Source: Sulfurisoma sp963709555
GTDB lineage: Bacteria > Pseudomonadota > Gammaproteobacteria > Burkholderiales > Rhodocyclaceae
Assembly: GCA_963709555.1 (NCBI GenBank)
Contig: CAVPWR010000004.1
Coordinates: 62,001 to 126,000 of the forward strand
Length of the DNA: 64,000 bases
Direction of reading: 5' to 3'
The notes beneath the pieces are model-generated. The model ran no database searches and was not told the DNA's origin. It saw only the letters and a list, made by a program, of their open reading frames with translations. The position numbers and the translations under genes are program-made. Shown in pieces: positions 53,450 to 62,612 of the stretch (within the stretch, counting starts at the first letter, position 1; each line of letters starts with the position of its first letter).

Positions 53450-54087
53450 TGAAATCCTTCGTCATATTGATATCCGGCCGCGGCAGCAACATGCGTTCGC
53501 TGCTCGAGGCCGACCTGCCCGGACGCTGCGCCGCCGTCATCAGCAACCGTCCCGACGCCGCCGGCCTCGATTTCGCCCGCGAGCGCGGTGTGACGACGGC
53601 CGTCGTCGACCACAAGGCCTACCCCGACCGCGCGGCCTTCGACACCGCCCTGGCTGCCGTGATCGACGGGTATGCGCCCGATCTGGTGCTGCTGGCCGGC
53701 TTCATGCGAGTGCTCGGCAACCCCTTCGTCGAGCGCTTCGCCGGGCGCATGCTCAACATCCATCCCTCGCTGCTGCCCGCCTTCCCCGGCCTGCATACCC
53801 ATGCGGCCGCATTGCAGCTGGGGGCGCGCATCCACGGCTGCACGGTGCATTTCGTCACGCCCTCGCTCGATGCCGGCCCCATTGTGGTCCAGGCCGCGGT
53901 GGCGGTGCTGCCGGGCGACGATCCGGCAATGCTGGCGGCGCGCGTGCTGGAACAGGAGCATGTGATCTATCCGCAGGCTGCCCGCTGGTTCCTCGAGGGG
54001 CACCTGCGGCTCGTGGCGGGCCGCGTCGAGCTCGACGTCGATTGCGCGGCCCCGGCCGCGCTGCGCGTGCCATGTCCGTCGCCCTGA
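53449..54087 (+). CDS. purN: Phosphoribosylglycinamide formyltransferase PurN
   Basis: Formylates GAR with 10-formyl-THF. 212 residues: MKSFVILISGRGSNMRSLLE, APDLVLLAGFMRVLGNPFVE, MLNIHPSLLPAFPGLHTHAA (catalytic NIHPSLLP), and HGCTVHFVTPSLDAGPIVVQ with catalytic Asp. The ATG overlaps the lipoprotein stop; the 3' end overlaps the next gene by 16 bases. Confidence 0.96.
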   Translation: MKSFVILISGRGSNMRSLLEADLPGRCAAVISNRPDAAGLDFARERGVTTAVVDHKAYPDRAAFDTALAAVIDGYAPDLVLLAGFMRVLGNPFVERFAGRMLNIHPSLLPAFPGLHTHAAALQLGARIHGCTVHFVTPSLDAGPIVVQAAVAVLPGDDPAMLAARVLEQEHVIYPQAARWFLEGHLRLVAGRVELDVDCAAPAALRVPCPSP

Positions 54088-55130
54088 CGCTGCAGGCAAC
54101 GGATCGGCGCACCCCAGGGATACTTGCTGCGCGGCGCTGGTGGCTGGCCCTGGCGGCGTCGATGCTGGTGCATGCCTTCGTCCTTTCCTCGCCCGGCTGG
54201 CGTTTGCCGACCCTCGATGAACTGCTGGATCCGGACAAGGAAGTTCTCATCGAGGCGCGCCTGGCGCCACCGCCTGCAGCGCCGGTGGCTGCAGCCGCCC
54301 CCCCGCCCCCCGCCGCCGAGACTGCTCCGGCCCCGCCTCCCCGTGCCGAGTCGGATCGCCAGCGACGCCCTGCCGTTACTCCCGCGCGTCCCGTGGCAAG
54401 TGTTCCCGGGTTGCCTGCGCCTGCACAGTCGCCAGCCCAGCCTGCCGCAGTCCAGGCAGCCGAGGCGCCCGCAACGTCGGCTCCTCCCGCGGCAGCGGCC
54501 ACGCTGCCGAAGCGCGCGCGCATCCGCTATGCCATCATGCTCGGTGGGCAAGGCTTGATCGTCGGTCGTGCCGAGCATCGCTGGACGCTGGATGGCAGCA
54601 ATTACACCCTGCGCGCCATGGCCGAAACCACCGGCCTGGCGGCACTGTTCAAGCCGGCCACCATCAACCAGGTCAGCGAGGGCGATCTGCTGGCCGAGGG
54701 ACTGCGTCCACGAACGTTCCGGGTGGAGCGCTCCGGCGTGACGGGCGACAGCGCCACCTTCGACTGGGCGAGCGGGCGTGTGGCGATGAACCCCGGTCCG
54801 CGCGATTCCGTCGCCGAGCCGGGCATGCAGGACATGCTTTCGCTATTCTGGCAACTTGGCCTGCTGCCCGTCAGCCCGACCGGCATGGCGCTGACCGTGG
54901 CGACCGGCAAGAAGATCGAGCGCTACGTCTTCGCCTTGTCCGGCGAGGAGAAAATCAGCACCGCCCTGGGCGAGAAGACGGTGCTGCATCTGAAGACCAT
55001 CGGCACGTCCGGCGGCGACGCCACCGAAATCTGGATCGACGTGGCCAAGCGCCTGCCGCTGCGCATCCGCCATGCCGACCGCAAGGGTGAAGTCTTCGAC
55101 CAGGTGGTCGAGGAAATGGAGATCGAATGA
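54072..55130 (+). CDS. DUF3108 protein with TonB-like N-terminus
   Basis: 352 residues. One membrane segment near residue 20-37 (WWLALAASMLVHAFVLSSPG), then a Pro/Ala-rich linker (VAAAAPPPPAAETAPAPPPR) as in TonB, and a C-terminal periplasmic DUF3108 domain with LDGSNYTLRAMAETTGLAAL, KPATINQVSEGDLLAEGLRP and AKRLPLRIRHADRKGEVFDQ. Function unknown; probably a periplasm-spanning envelope protein. Overlaps both neighbours by a few bases. Confidence 0.8.
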   Translation: MSVALTLQATDRRTPGILAARRWWLALAASMLVHAFVLSSPGWRLPTLDELLDPDKEVLIEARLAPPPAAPVAAAAPPPPAAETAPAPPPRAESDRQRRPAVTPARPVASVPGLPAPAQSPAQPAAVQAAEAPATSAPPAAAATLPKRARIRYAIMLGGQGLIVGRAEHRWTLDGSNYTLRAMAETTGLAALFKPATINQVSEGDLLAEGLRPRTFRVERSGVTGDSATFDWASGRVAMNPGPRDSVAEPGMQDMLSLFWQLGLLPVSPTGMALTVATGKKIERYVFALSGEEKISTALGEKTVLHLKTIGTSGGDATEIWIDVAKRLPLRIRHADRKGEVFDQVVEEMEIE

Positions 55131-56392
55131 GACTTACAGATACGATGATCGGCCACGCCGCGCAAGTGGTGCGGGAAATGCTGAAGTTCGCCCAGCCCGC
55201 CGACGCGGTACTGTCGAACTTTTTCCGCGCCAACCGCGTCGATAGCCGCAGCCGCGCCTTCATCGCCGAGACCGCGTACACCGTGCTGCGCCGGCGGCGG
55301 CTGCTGGAAAAGGTGGTGGGCGACCGGCCGACACCCTTGCACCTGGTGCTGGCGGCGCTGGTCAAAGTCACCGGCCTCTCCCAGCGCCAGGTGGGCGAGG
55401 CGCTGGGCAACGACGGCGGGCGTGAGGCGTCCTGGCTCGGCGAGCTCAAGGCGCAGGCGGAACCGGAATTGACCCTGGCCGAACAGGCCGACCTGCCGGA
55501 CTGGCTGGCCGAGCGCCTGCTGCAGCACATGGCGCCCGCCGCCGTACTGGAACTTTCCCGCGCGCTCAACCAGCCGGCACCGCTCGACCTGCGCGTCAAT
55601 GTCATGAAGCTCGGCCGCGACGAGGCGCTGGCGCGCGTGGTGGCCGACGGTTTCGTCGCGCAACCTTGCCGCTACGCGCCGCAGGGCATCCGCGTCGAGG
55701 GCCGGCCGGCATTGTCGAAGCACCCGCTGTACCTCGACGGCACCATCGAAGTGCAGGACGAGGGCAGCCAACTGCTCGGCCATCTGCTGGCGCCCAAGCG
55801 CGGCGAGATGGTGGTCGATTTCTGCGCCGGCGCCGGCGGCAAGACGCTGGCGCTGGGCGCGATGATGCGTTCCACCGGCCGGCTCTATGCCTTCGACGTA
55901 GCCGAGAAACGCCTGGCCAGGCTCAAGCCGCGTGTGGCGCGCTCGGGCCTGTCCAACGTGCATCCGGTGCTGATCGCGGGCGAGAACGACACCAAGGTGA
56001 AGCGGCTCGCCGGCAAGATCGACCGCGTGCTGGTCGATGCGCCCTGCTCGGGGCTGGGCACGCTGCGCCGCAATCCCGACCTCAAGTGGCGGCAGACGCC
56101 GGAGAGCGTCGCGGAACTCACGCGCAAGCAGGCCGACATCCTCGCCGGCGCTTCGCGGCTGCTGAAGCCCGGCGGACGCCTGGTGTATGCGACCTGCAGC
56201 ATCCTGCCCGAGGAGAACGAGGGCGTGGTCGATGCCTTCCTCGCCGCCCACCCCGGATTCGTCCGCCTGTCCGCCGTCGAGATCCTGGCGAAGCAGGGCA
56301 TCGAGATCGACTGCGGCGAGGACATGAAGCTGACGCCGAACCTGCATGGCACCGACGGCTTCTATGCCGCCGTGCTGGAACGCAGCAAGTGA
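55127..56392 (+). CDS. RsmB/NOP-family rRNA (cytosine-5) methyltransferase
   Basis: 421 residues. The N-terminal NusB-like RNA-binding domain is followed by a SAM-dependent methyltransferase domain: VVDFCAGAGGKTLALGAMMR (motif I), then VLVDAPCSGLGTLRRNPDLK (motif IV Pro-Cys) and RLVYATCSILPEENEGVVDA (motif VI catalytic Cys), the double-Cys mark of m5C methyltransferases. Close to RsmB but without fmt beside it, so the target position is not certain. The start overlaps the DUF3108 stop by four bases. Confidence 0.9.
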   Translation: MRLTDTMIGHAAQVVREMLKFAQPADAVLSNFFRANRVDSRSRAFIAETAYTVLRRRRLLEKVVGDRPTPLHLVLAALVKVTGLSQRQVGEALGNDGGREASWLGELKAQAEPELTLAEQADLPDWLAERLLQHMAPAAVLELSRALNQPAPLDLRVNVMKLGRDEALARVVADGFVAQPCRYAPQGIRVEGRPALSKHPLYLDGTIEVQDEGSQLLGHLLAPKRGEMVVDFCAGAGGKTLALGAMMRSTGRLYAFDVAEKRLARLKPRVARSGLSNVHPVLIAGENDTKVKRLAGKIDRVLVDAPCSGLGTLRRNPDLKWRQTPESVAELTRKQADILAGASRLLKPGGRLVYATCSILPEENEGVVDAFLAAHPGFVRLSAVEILAKQGIEIDCGEDMKLTPNLHGTDGFYAAVLERSK

Positions 56393-56943
56393 AAGCTGCC
56401 GTCGTCTTCTGCGCGCTGCTGGCGCTGGTGGTGGCGTCGGCGCGCGCGGAGCCGTTGCCCGCCGCTGGCAGCGTGGAGGTGGCCTTCACGCCCTGGGACG
56501 ACGCCGAGGGCGCGCTGCTGCGCGCGGTGGCGGCGGCGAAGAAGACGATCTATGTCCAGTCATTCATTTTTACCAGCCGGACGCTGGGGCGGGCGTTGAT
56601 CGCTGCGCACCAGCGCGGGGTCGCTGTCCTGGTCCTGACCGACCGTGAGATGCTGGCCAAGGGCGACAACTCACAGATTCCGCGGTTGGTCGAAGCCGGC
56701 ATCCCTGTGTGGCTGGAGGTGCGCTACCAGTCCGCCCACAATAAAATCATGCTGATCGATCCTGAGGAGCCGCACCCCATCGTGGTCACCGGCAGCTACA
56801 ACTTCACCTTTTCGGCGCAGGCGCGCAATGCCGAGAACCTGCTGCTGTTGCGCGACAACCCGCGGCTGGCGCAGATCTACCTCGCCAACTGGCGACGCCA
56901 TCACGGCGAGGCGCTCGCCTATGAAGTCGGGGAGGCGCGCTGA
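56389..56943 (+). CDS. Secreted phospholipase D-like nuclease (single HKD)
   Basis: 184 residues from the GTG at 56389. A signal peptide (VVFCALLALVVASARA) precedes a PLD domain with one HKD motif, RYQSAHNKIMLIDPEEPHPI, followed by VVTGSYNFTFSAQARNAENL. This is the pattern of Nuc-type endonucleases, which act as dimers in the periplasm. Both ends overlap neighbours by 1-4 bases (rsmB-like and mscS). Role here unknown; nucleic acid scavenging is the simplest guess. Confidence 0.88.
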   Translation: MKAAVVFCALLALVVASARAEPLPAAGSVEVAFTPWDDAEGALLRAVAAAKKTIYVQSFIFTSRTLGRALIAAHQRGVAVLVLTDREMLAKGDNSQIPRLVEAGIPVWLEVRYQSAHNKIMLIDPEEPHPIVVTGSYNFTFSAQARNAENLLLLRDNPRLAQIYLANWRRHHGEALAYEVGEAR

Positions 56944-58250
56944 TGAGCGGCAACGTCGGCATCCAACTGCAGGACGTCTGGCTCGACCTGCAGCAGCCCG
57001 AGGTCGTCTGGCAGCTCGCAGTGCTGGCGCTATGCCTGGGACTGGCGTGGCTGGTCGATCGTGCCCTGGCGCGGCGGCGAAATCTCATGCGCAGCGATAT
57101 CAGGCAGGACGCTGTTGGCGTCAAGGCGCTGCAGCAGCGCGGGCTGGCGCGGGCCGCCTTCCCGCTCACCGCGCTGGTGCTGGTGCTGATTGCCCGGCCG
57201 CTGCTGGGGCAATGGCATCACGTCAACCTGCTCTCGCTGGCCGTGCCGCTGCTGCTGTCGCTGGCGGTGATCCGCGCGGTGTTCTTCGCGCTGCGCCTCG
57301 GGGTCGGCGAAGCCGGCTGGCTGGCCAGCTTCGAGAAGGTTTTCGCCGTGCTGGCCTGGAGCGTGGCGGCGCTCTACATCACCGGCTTGCTGCCAGAATC
57401 GATCGAGCTGCTGGAGAGTGTGCAGTTCTCGGTCGGCAAGCAGAAGACCAACCTGTGGCTGATCCTGCAGGGCGTCGGCGCGTTGCTGGCGACGCTGCTG
57501 CTGGCGCTGTGGATCGGCGGTGCCATCGAGGCGCGGCTGATGGCGGCGACCGGCCTCGACTCCAACCTGCGCGTGCTCTTTTCCCGCCTGGCCAAGGCGC
57601 TGCTGATCGTGGTGGCGGTGCTGGTCGGCCTGCCGCTGGTCGGCATCGACCTCACCATGCTGTCGGTGTTCAGCGGTGCCCTCGGCGTCGGCATCGGCAT
57701 CGGCCTGCAGAAGATCGCCGCCAACTACATTTCCGGCTTCATCATCCTGCTCGACCGCTCGATTCGCATCGGCAACCTGATCAGCGTCGGCAACGACCGC
57801 GGCCAGGTGACGCAGATCACCACGCGCTTCACCGTGTTGCGTGGCATGACCGGCATCGAGGCCATCGTTCCCAACGAAATGCTGGTCGGCTCGGTGGTGC
57901 AGAACGAGTCCTACTCCGATCCCATGGTGCGCATCGCGCTGCCGCTGCAGGTGGCCTACGACAGCGATGTCGAGCGTGCCATGGCCATTCTGGTCGAAGC
58001 CGCCCTGGCCCAGCCGCGCGTGCTGCGCGAGCCCGCACCCAAGGCGCTGGTGACGCTGTTCGCCGACTCCGGCATCAACCTGGAACTTGGCTTCTGGATC
58101 CATGATCCCGAGGCAGGGACGGGCGAAGTACGTTCGGCCATCTACCTGGCCGTGTGGCATGCCTTCCGCGATGCCGGGATCGAGATTCCCTTCCCGCAGC
58201 GCGAGGTCCGCGTTCTTGGCGGCGCTCCGGCGCCAGGCCTATCACCCTGA
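56943..58250 (+). CDS. MscS-family mechanosensitive channel
   Basis: 435 residues with an extended N-terminal membrane region (about five helices) before the MscS core: pore helix GVLSV-like LSVFSGALGVGIGIGLQKIA, ANYISGFIILLDRSIRIGNL, and the beta domain (TRFTVLRGMTGIEAIVPNEM; SYSDPMVRIALPLQVAYDSD). Likely a larger YbdG/MscK-type channel for hypo-osmotic shock. The ATG overlaps the PLD gene stop. Confidence 0.93.
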   Translation: MSGNVGIQLQDVWLDLQQPEVVWQLAVLALCLGLAWLVDRALARRRNLMRSDIRQDAVGVKALQQRGLARAAFPLTALVLVLIARPLLGQWHHVNLLSLAVPLLLSLAVIRAVFFALRLGVGEAGWLASFEKVFAVLAWSVAALYITGLLPESIELLESVQFSVGKQKTNLWLILQGVGALLATLLLALWIGGAIEARLMAATGLDSNLRVLFSRLAKALLIVVAVLVGLPLVGIDLTMLSVFSGALGVGIGIGLQKIAANYISGFIILLDRSIRIGNLISVGNDRGQVTQITTRFTVLRGMTGIEAIVPNEMLVGSVVQNESYSDPMVRIALPLQVAYDSDVERAMAILVEAALAQPRVLREPAPKALVTLFADSGINLELGFWIHDPEAGTGEVRSAIYLAVWHAFRDAGIEIPFPQREVRVLGGAPAPGLSP

Positions 58251-58325
58251 TCTGATTGTAGTTTTATTGGTTGATCGGGCGGCATAGAATGCCTCAACCC
58301 GCTCTCGTCGAAAGGTAGCCCACGC

Positions 58326-59477
58326 ATGTTTTCCGGATTCCTCGATCTACCTTGGTGGGGCCTTGTGCTGGTGACGCTCGCGCTCACCCATGTGACCATC
58401 GCTGCCGTCACCATATTTTTGCATCGCCATCAGGCGCATCGTGCGCTCGACCTTGGTCCGCTGCCCGCACATTTCTTTCGTCTCTGGCTGTGGCTGAGCA
58501 CCGGCATGGTGACGAAGGAATGGGCGGCGATCCATCGCAAGCACCATGCGAAATGCGAAACGGCCGACGATCCGCACAGCCCGCAGGTGCTCGGCATCAA
58601 CCGCGTGCTGTGGGGCGGCGTCTTCCTCTACGTCAAGGAATCGCGCAACCGCGAAACGATCGAGCGCTATGGCCATGGCACGCCCGATGACTGGATCGAG
58701 CGGACCCTGTACACGCCGTGGCAGAAGTCCGGCATCGTCGTCATGCTGGCCATCGACATGGCGCTGTTCGGCGTCGTGCCGGGCGCGCTGATCTGGGGCG
58801 TGCAGATGGTCTGGATCCCGTTCTGGGCTGCCGGCGTCATCAACGGCATCGGCCACTACTGGGGCTACCGCAACTTCGCCTGCAGCGATGCCTCGACCAA
58901 CATCGTGCCCTGGGGCATCCTCATCGGTGGCGAGGAACTGCACAACAACCACCACACCTACGCCACCTCGGCCAAACTCTCCAACAAATGGTACGAGTTC
59001 GACATCGGCTGGATGTACATCCGCATCCTCGAGATGCTTGGCCAGGCCAGGGTGAAGAAAGTGGCTCCGACGCCGAAGCTGGGCGGGCTGCGTCCGGTCG
59101 TCGACGTCGATACCCTCCAGGCCGTGATCACCCATCGCTACGACGTGCTGGCGAAATACCTCAAGTCGGCGCGGCAGGTCGCCACAGAGGAGTTCGCCCG
59201 CCTCAAGCTCGATGCGGCAGAGAGCCGCTTGTTCCGGCGTCTGCTCAAGGACGACGTGGCCACGCTGCAGGCGCGGCTGGGGTCGGTGCTGGTGAAGAGC
59301 GAGCGCCTCAACCTGGTGGTGGCGTTGCGCGCCGAACTCGAGGCCCTGTGGGCGCGTTCCACTGTCAGCCACGAACAATTGGTCGCGCAACTGCAGGACT
59401 GGGTCGCCCGTGCCGAATCGAGCGGCATCGCTCAGCTCGAGGAGTTTTCGCTGCGCCTGCGGCGCTACGCCGTGTAG
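58326..59477 (+). CDS. Acyl-CoA/fatty acid desaturase, delta-9 type
   Basis: Di-iron membrane enzyme that introduces cis double bonds. The three His boxes are LHRHQAHRALD, AIHRKHHAKCETADD and EELHNNHHTYATSAK. 383 residues, of which about the last 120 (KYLKSARQVATEEFARLKLD; LRAELEALWARSTVSHEQLV) form a helical C-terminal extension beyond the catalytic core. Monocistronic, 75 bases after mscS, with a TAGAAT box near 58286 and a strong terminator downstream. Confidence 0.93.
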   Translation: MFSGFLDLPWWGLVLVTLALTHVTIAAVTIFLHRHQAHRALDLGPLPAHFFRLWLWLSTGMVTKEWAAIHRKHHAKCETADDPHSPQVLGINRVLWGGVFLYVKESRNRETIERYGHGTPDDWIERTLYTPWQKSGIVVMLAIDMALFGVVPGALIWGVQMVWIPFWAAGVINGIGHYWGYRNFACSDASTNIVPWGILIGGEELHNNHHTYATSAKLSNKWYEFDIGWMYIRILEMLGQARVKKVAPTPKLGGLRPVVDVDTLQAVITHRYDVLAKYLKSARQVATEEFARLKLDAAESRLFRRLLKDDVATLQARLGSVLVKSERLNLVVALRAELEALWARSTVSHEQLVAQLQDWVARAESSGIAQLEEFSLRLRRYAV

Positions 59478-59504
59478 TAACCCTGCCCTGCGCGCTACGG
59501 CCAA

Positions 59505-59533
59505 TAAAAAACCCGCCGCGGCGGGTTTTTTTT
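59505..59533. terminator. Bidirectional terminator between desaturase and rpmG
   Basis: AAAAAACCCGCCGCGGCGGG then TTTTTTTT: perfect GC stem flanked by A- and T-tracts, serving both convergent transcripts. Confidence 0.93.
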
Positions 59534-59550
59534 GCATGCGAGCCGAAGAC

Positions 59551-59718
59551 TTATTTCAGCTTGACCTCTTTGTAGGCGACATGCTTGCGCACCTTGGGGT
59601 CGTACTTCATGAACTCCAGTTTTTCCGGTGTGGTCTTCTTGTTCTTGGTCGCCGTGTAGAAATGCCCGGTGCCGGCAGTGGATTCCAGCTTGATCTTTTC
59701 GCGTCCGCCCTTGGCCAT
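59551..59718 (-). CDS. rpmG: Ribosomal protein bL33
   Basis: 55 residues: MAKGGREKIKLESTAGTGHF, YTATKNKKTTPEKLEFMKYD and PKVRKHVAYKEVKLK, standard bL33 length and sequence; a Cys-free form without the zinc ribbon. GGAG lies 9 bases before the ATG. Co-transcribed after rpmB (15-base gap). Confidence 0.97.
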   Translation of the reverse strand: MAKGGREKIKLESTAGTGHFYTATKNKKTTPEKLEFMKYDPKVRKHVAYKEVKLK

Positions 59719-59733
59719 GATCGCTTCTCCTGA

Positions 59734-59970
59734 TTAGACGTGCTCGCCGCGGCTGCGCAGCTCGCCGAGGATGACGTCGATACCCTTCTTGTCGATGGTG
59801 CGCAGGCCGGCGTTGGATACGCGCAGGCGGACCCAGCGGTTCTCGGATTCAACCCAGAACTTGCGGGACTGCAGATTCGGCAGGAAGCGACGCTTCGTTT
59901 TGTTGTTGGCGTGGGAAACATTGTTACCCACCATCGGGGACTTGCCCGTTACCTGGCATACGCGGGACAT
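59734..59970 (-). CDS. rpmB: Ribosomal protein bL28
   Basis: 78 residues from the ATG at 59970: MSRVCQVTGKSPMVGNNVSH, ANNKTKRRFLPNLQSRKFWV and ENRWVRLRVSNAGLRTIDKK. Standard rpmB-rpmG pair of Proteobacteria. Confidence 0.97.
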   Translation of the reverse strand: MSRVCQVTGKSPMVGNNVSHANNKTKRRFLPNLQSRKFWVESENRWVRLRVSNAGLRTIDKKGIDVILGELRSRGEHV

Positions 59971-60040
59971 CGTGTGCTCCAAATTCGCGGTTTCAGCAAA
60001 GCCGCGCAGTGTACCCGAAAAGCGGGTGGGGAATCAATAG

Positions 60041-60718
60041 TTAAAGAAGACCCCGTTCGGCGAAGGAAAGTGGCGGGGAACCAGCCGCGATGATGAAGTG
60101 GTCGAGCAGCTTCACATCGACCAGTGCCAGCGCCTGTTTCAGCGAGGCGGTGAGGGCTTCGTCGGCCCGCGACGGCTCGGCCACGCCCGATGGATGGTTG
60201 TGGGCGAGCACCACGGCGGCGGCATTGCGGGCCAGTGCCTGCTTCACCACCTCGCGTGGATAGACGCTGGTCTGGGTCAGGGTGCCGGTAAACAGCACGT
60301 CGTCGGCGATCAACCGGTTCTGGGCGTCGAGCCAGAGGGCGACGAAGACCTCGTGGGGAAGTCCGCCGAGGTGCAGCCGCAGCCAGTCGCGCACCGCCGC
60401 CGGCGTCGTCAGCAGGTCGCGGGTCGCCAGTTCCTCGCGCAGGGCGCGCCGGGCCATCTCGATCACCGCCTGCAATTGGGCGTACTTGGCCTGTCCCATG
60501 CCGGGGATCGCCGCAAACTCGGCGGCACCGGCAGCGAACAGTCGCGTCAGCGAGCCGAAGTGGCCCAGCAGGGTGCGGGCCAGATCGACGGCGCTCTGTC
60601 CCTTGACGCCGACGCGCAGGAAAATCGCCAGCAGCTCCGCGTCCGACAGTGCGGCGGCGCCCTGCTTGAGCAGGCGCTCACGCGGGCGTTCGTCTTCCGG
60701 CCAGTCGGTAATTGCCAT
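60041..60718 (-). CDS. radC: RadC-family JAB/MPN protein
   Basis: 225 residues: HhH segment FAAIPGMGQAKYAQLQAVIE, FVALWLDAQNRLIADDVLFT, TSVYPREVVKQALARNAAAV and the metal site VVLAHNHPSGVAEPSRADEA (HxHx7SxxD). The family was once tied to DNA repair, but its biochemical role is unproven. Upstream of rpmB in the same direction and divergent from coaBC, as in many Proteobacteria. Confidence 0.95.
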   Translation of the reverse strand: MAITDWPEDERPRERLLKQGAAALSDAELLAIFLRVGVKGQSAVDLARTLLGHFGSLTRLFAAGAAEFAAIPGMGQAKYAQLQAVIEMARRALREELATRDLLTTPAAVRDWLRLHLGGLPHEVFVALWLDAQNRLIADDVLFTGTLTQTSVYPREVVKQALARNAAAVVLAHNHPSGVAEPSRADEALTASLKQALALVDVKLLDHFIIAAGSPPLSFAERGLL

Positions 60719-60757
60719 GGGTGGTCGCCATTAAGGGTTTAGAATTCGCTTTGATAT

Positions 60758-60840
60758 TGATGGCCCCCACGCTCGCAAGAGCGGCTCGCTGCCCCCCCAC
60801 GGGGGCACATGCCTCCTTGGGGCGGCCCGGCGGAGGCATG
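60758..60840 (+). repeat. Family A intergenic hairpin repeat, copy A3 (before coaBC)
   Basis: TGATGGCCCCCACGCTCGC..., first stem GCCCCCCCACGGGGGC, second stem ATGCCTCC...GGAGGCAT around TTGGGGCGGCCCGGC. It ends 18 bases before the coaBC ATG. Here the repeat does not supply a stop codon to an upstream gene, because radC is divergent. Confidence 0.9.
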
Positions 60841-60858
60841 CATGGGATTCTACCTGCC

Positions 60859-62053
60859 ATGGCGGAACTGACGGATAAGCGCATCGTGCTCGGTGTCAGC
60901 GGCGGCATCGCGGCCTACAAGGCGGCGGAGCTGGCGCGCCTCTTGGTCAAGGCCGGTGCCACGGTCGACGTGGTGCTGACCGCGGGCGGCGCCCATTTCG
61001 TTACCGCCGCCACCTTTCAGGCGCTGACCGGGCGACCGGTGTGGACCGATCTGTGGGACACGCACAATCGCGGCATGGCGCACATCGACCTCACGCGCGG
61101 CGCGACGGCGGTGCTGGTGGCGCCGGCCACCGCCGACTTCATGGCCAAGGTCGCCCATGGCGCGGCCGACGATCTACTTGCCACGCTCTGCCTCGCCCGC
61201 GACTGCCCACTGCTGCTGGCGCCGGCGATGAACCGCGAAATGTGGGACAAGCCGGCGACGCAGCGCAACGTGGCGCAACTCGCCGCCGATGGCGTCGTGC
61301 TGCTCGGTCCGGCGAGCGGGGACCAGGCCTGCGGCGAGACTGGCGCCGGGCGCATGCTGGAAGCGCAGGAACTCTTCGACGCCCTGGCTGCCTTCCTGCG
61401 GCCCAAGATTCTTGCCGGCCGCCGCGTGCTGTTCGACGGCGGGTCCGACCTTCGAGGCGCTCGATCCGGTACGCGGATTGACCAATTCGAGTTCCGGCCG
61501 CATGGGTTTCGCCCTTGCGCAGGCCTGCGTCGAGGCCGGCGCCGAGGTCACGCTGGTGGCCGGGCCGGTGGCGCTGCCGACTCCGGGCGGAGTGGTGCGC
61601 ATCGATGTGAGCAGCGCGCTGGAGATGCGCGACGCGGTAAAGTCGGCGCTGGCGGGACGGCAGATTTTCATCGCCGTGGCCGCGGTGGCCGACTACCGGC
61701 CGGCGCAGGCCGCCGAGCACAAGATCAAGAAGGGCGCCGCGGCAATGACCCTGGAACTCGTCGCCAATCCCGACATCCTGGCCGAGGTCGCCGCGCTGCC
61801 CGACGCGCCGTTCTGCGTCGGCTTTGCCGCGGAAAGCCGGAATCTGGACGGGTTCGCCGAAGCCAAGCGCCGCGCCAAGAAATTGCCGCTGGTGGTTGGC
61901 AACCTGGTGCAGGATGGCCTCGGTGGCGAGACCAACGCCGTCACGCTTTTCGACGAGGCGGGAAGACATGTCCTGCCGCCGGGCGACAAGCTCGCCGTGG
62001 CGCGCGACATCGTCAAACACATCGCGGGAATGATTTCTCATGCACAGGATTGA
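60859..62053 (+). CDS. coaBC: Phosphopantothenoylcysteine decarboxylase/synthetase CoaBC (one frameshift)
   Basis: Bifunctional coenzyme A enzyme. The CoaC flavoprotein part (KRIVLGVSGGIAAYKAAELA; LLLAPAMNREMWDKPATQRN with the PxMNxxMW motif; GETGAGRML) and the CoaB part (TAGPTFEALDPVRGLTNSSS; FIAVAAVADYRPAQAAEHKI; GNLVQDGLGGETNAVTLFDE) are in different frames, broken by one base near 61440. The corrected protein is about 398 residues. As CoaBC is essential, the shift is almost certainly a sequence error. KSALAGRQ before the AVADYRP motif is encoded by a family B repeat. Its substrate comes from the pan genes at 41-44 kb. Confidence 0.93.
61639..61661 (+). repeat. Family B short repeat inside coaBC
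   Basis: TAAAGTCGGCGCTGGCGGGA then CGG, identical over 22 bases to both arms of the pcnB-folK inverted pair. It encodes VKSALAGR in the CoaB domain. Confidence 0.8.
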
Positions 62054-62489
62054 CGTTCGCGTTCTCGACTCGCGGTTGCACGATACGCCGCCGCACTACG
62101 CCACGCCGGGCTCCGCCGGCCTCGACCTGCGCGCCTGCATCGAGACGGCGATCAAGCTGCATCCGGGCGAAACCGTGCTGGTGCCAACCGGCATCGCCAT
62201 CCACCTTTCCGATCCGGGGCTGGCGGCGCTGATCCTGCCGCGCTCGGGCCTCGGCCACAAGCACGGCATCGTGCTCGGCAACCTGGTCGGACTGATCGAC
62301 TCGGATTATCAGGGCGAGATCAGCGTCTCGGCCTGGAACCGCGGCCACGAGACTTTCACCCTGAATCCACTCGACCGCCTGGCGCAACTGGTGGTGGTGC
62401 CGGTGCTGCAGGTGGCGTTCAACATCGTCGAGGAGTTCGCCGAGAGCCAGCGGGGCGGCGGCGGCTTCGGCAGCACAGGCCACGGCTGA
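62040..62489 (+). CDS. dut: dUTP diphosphatase Dut
   Basis: 149 residues; hydrolyses dUTP to dUMP. All five motifs are visible: ATPGSAGLDLRACIE, LILPRSGLGHKHG, GNLVGLIDSDYQGEISVSAW, DRLAQLVVVPVLQVAF and the C-terminal SQRGGGGFGSTG. Starts inside the coaBC 3' end (14-base overlap), the common coaBC-dut arrangement. Confidence 0.97.
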   Translation: MHRIDVRVLDSRLHDTPPHYATPGSAGLDLRACIETAIKLHPGETVLVPTGIAIHLSDPGLAALILPRSGLGHKHGIVLGNLVGLIDSDYQGEISVSAWNRGHETFTLNPLDRLAQLVVVPVLQVAFNIVEEFAESQRGGGGFGSTGHG

Positions 62490-62612
62490 AGGGGGAGGCG
62501 ACGTACGCCGGCATACCGCCTCATGGCCGAATAACGCTTTTCGTTCGACGCGCGGCGAAGCCTTTGCTAGCATAATGGTTTCTGGGAATTACCGTCATTT
62601 CAGGAGGTTGAT

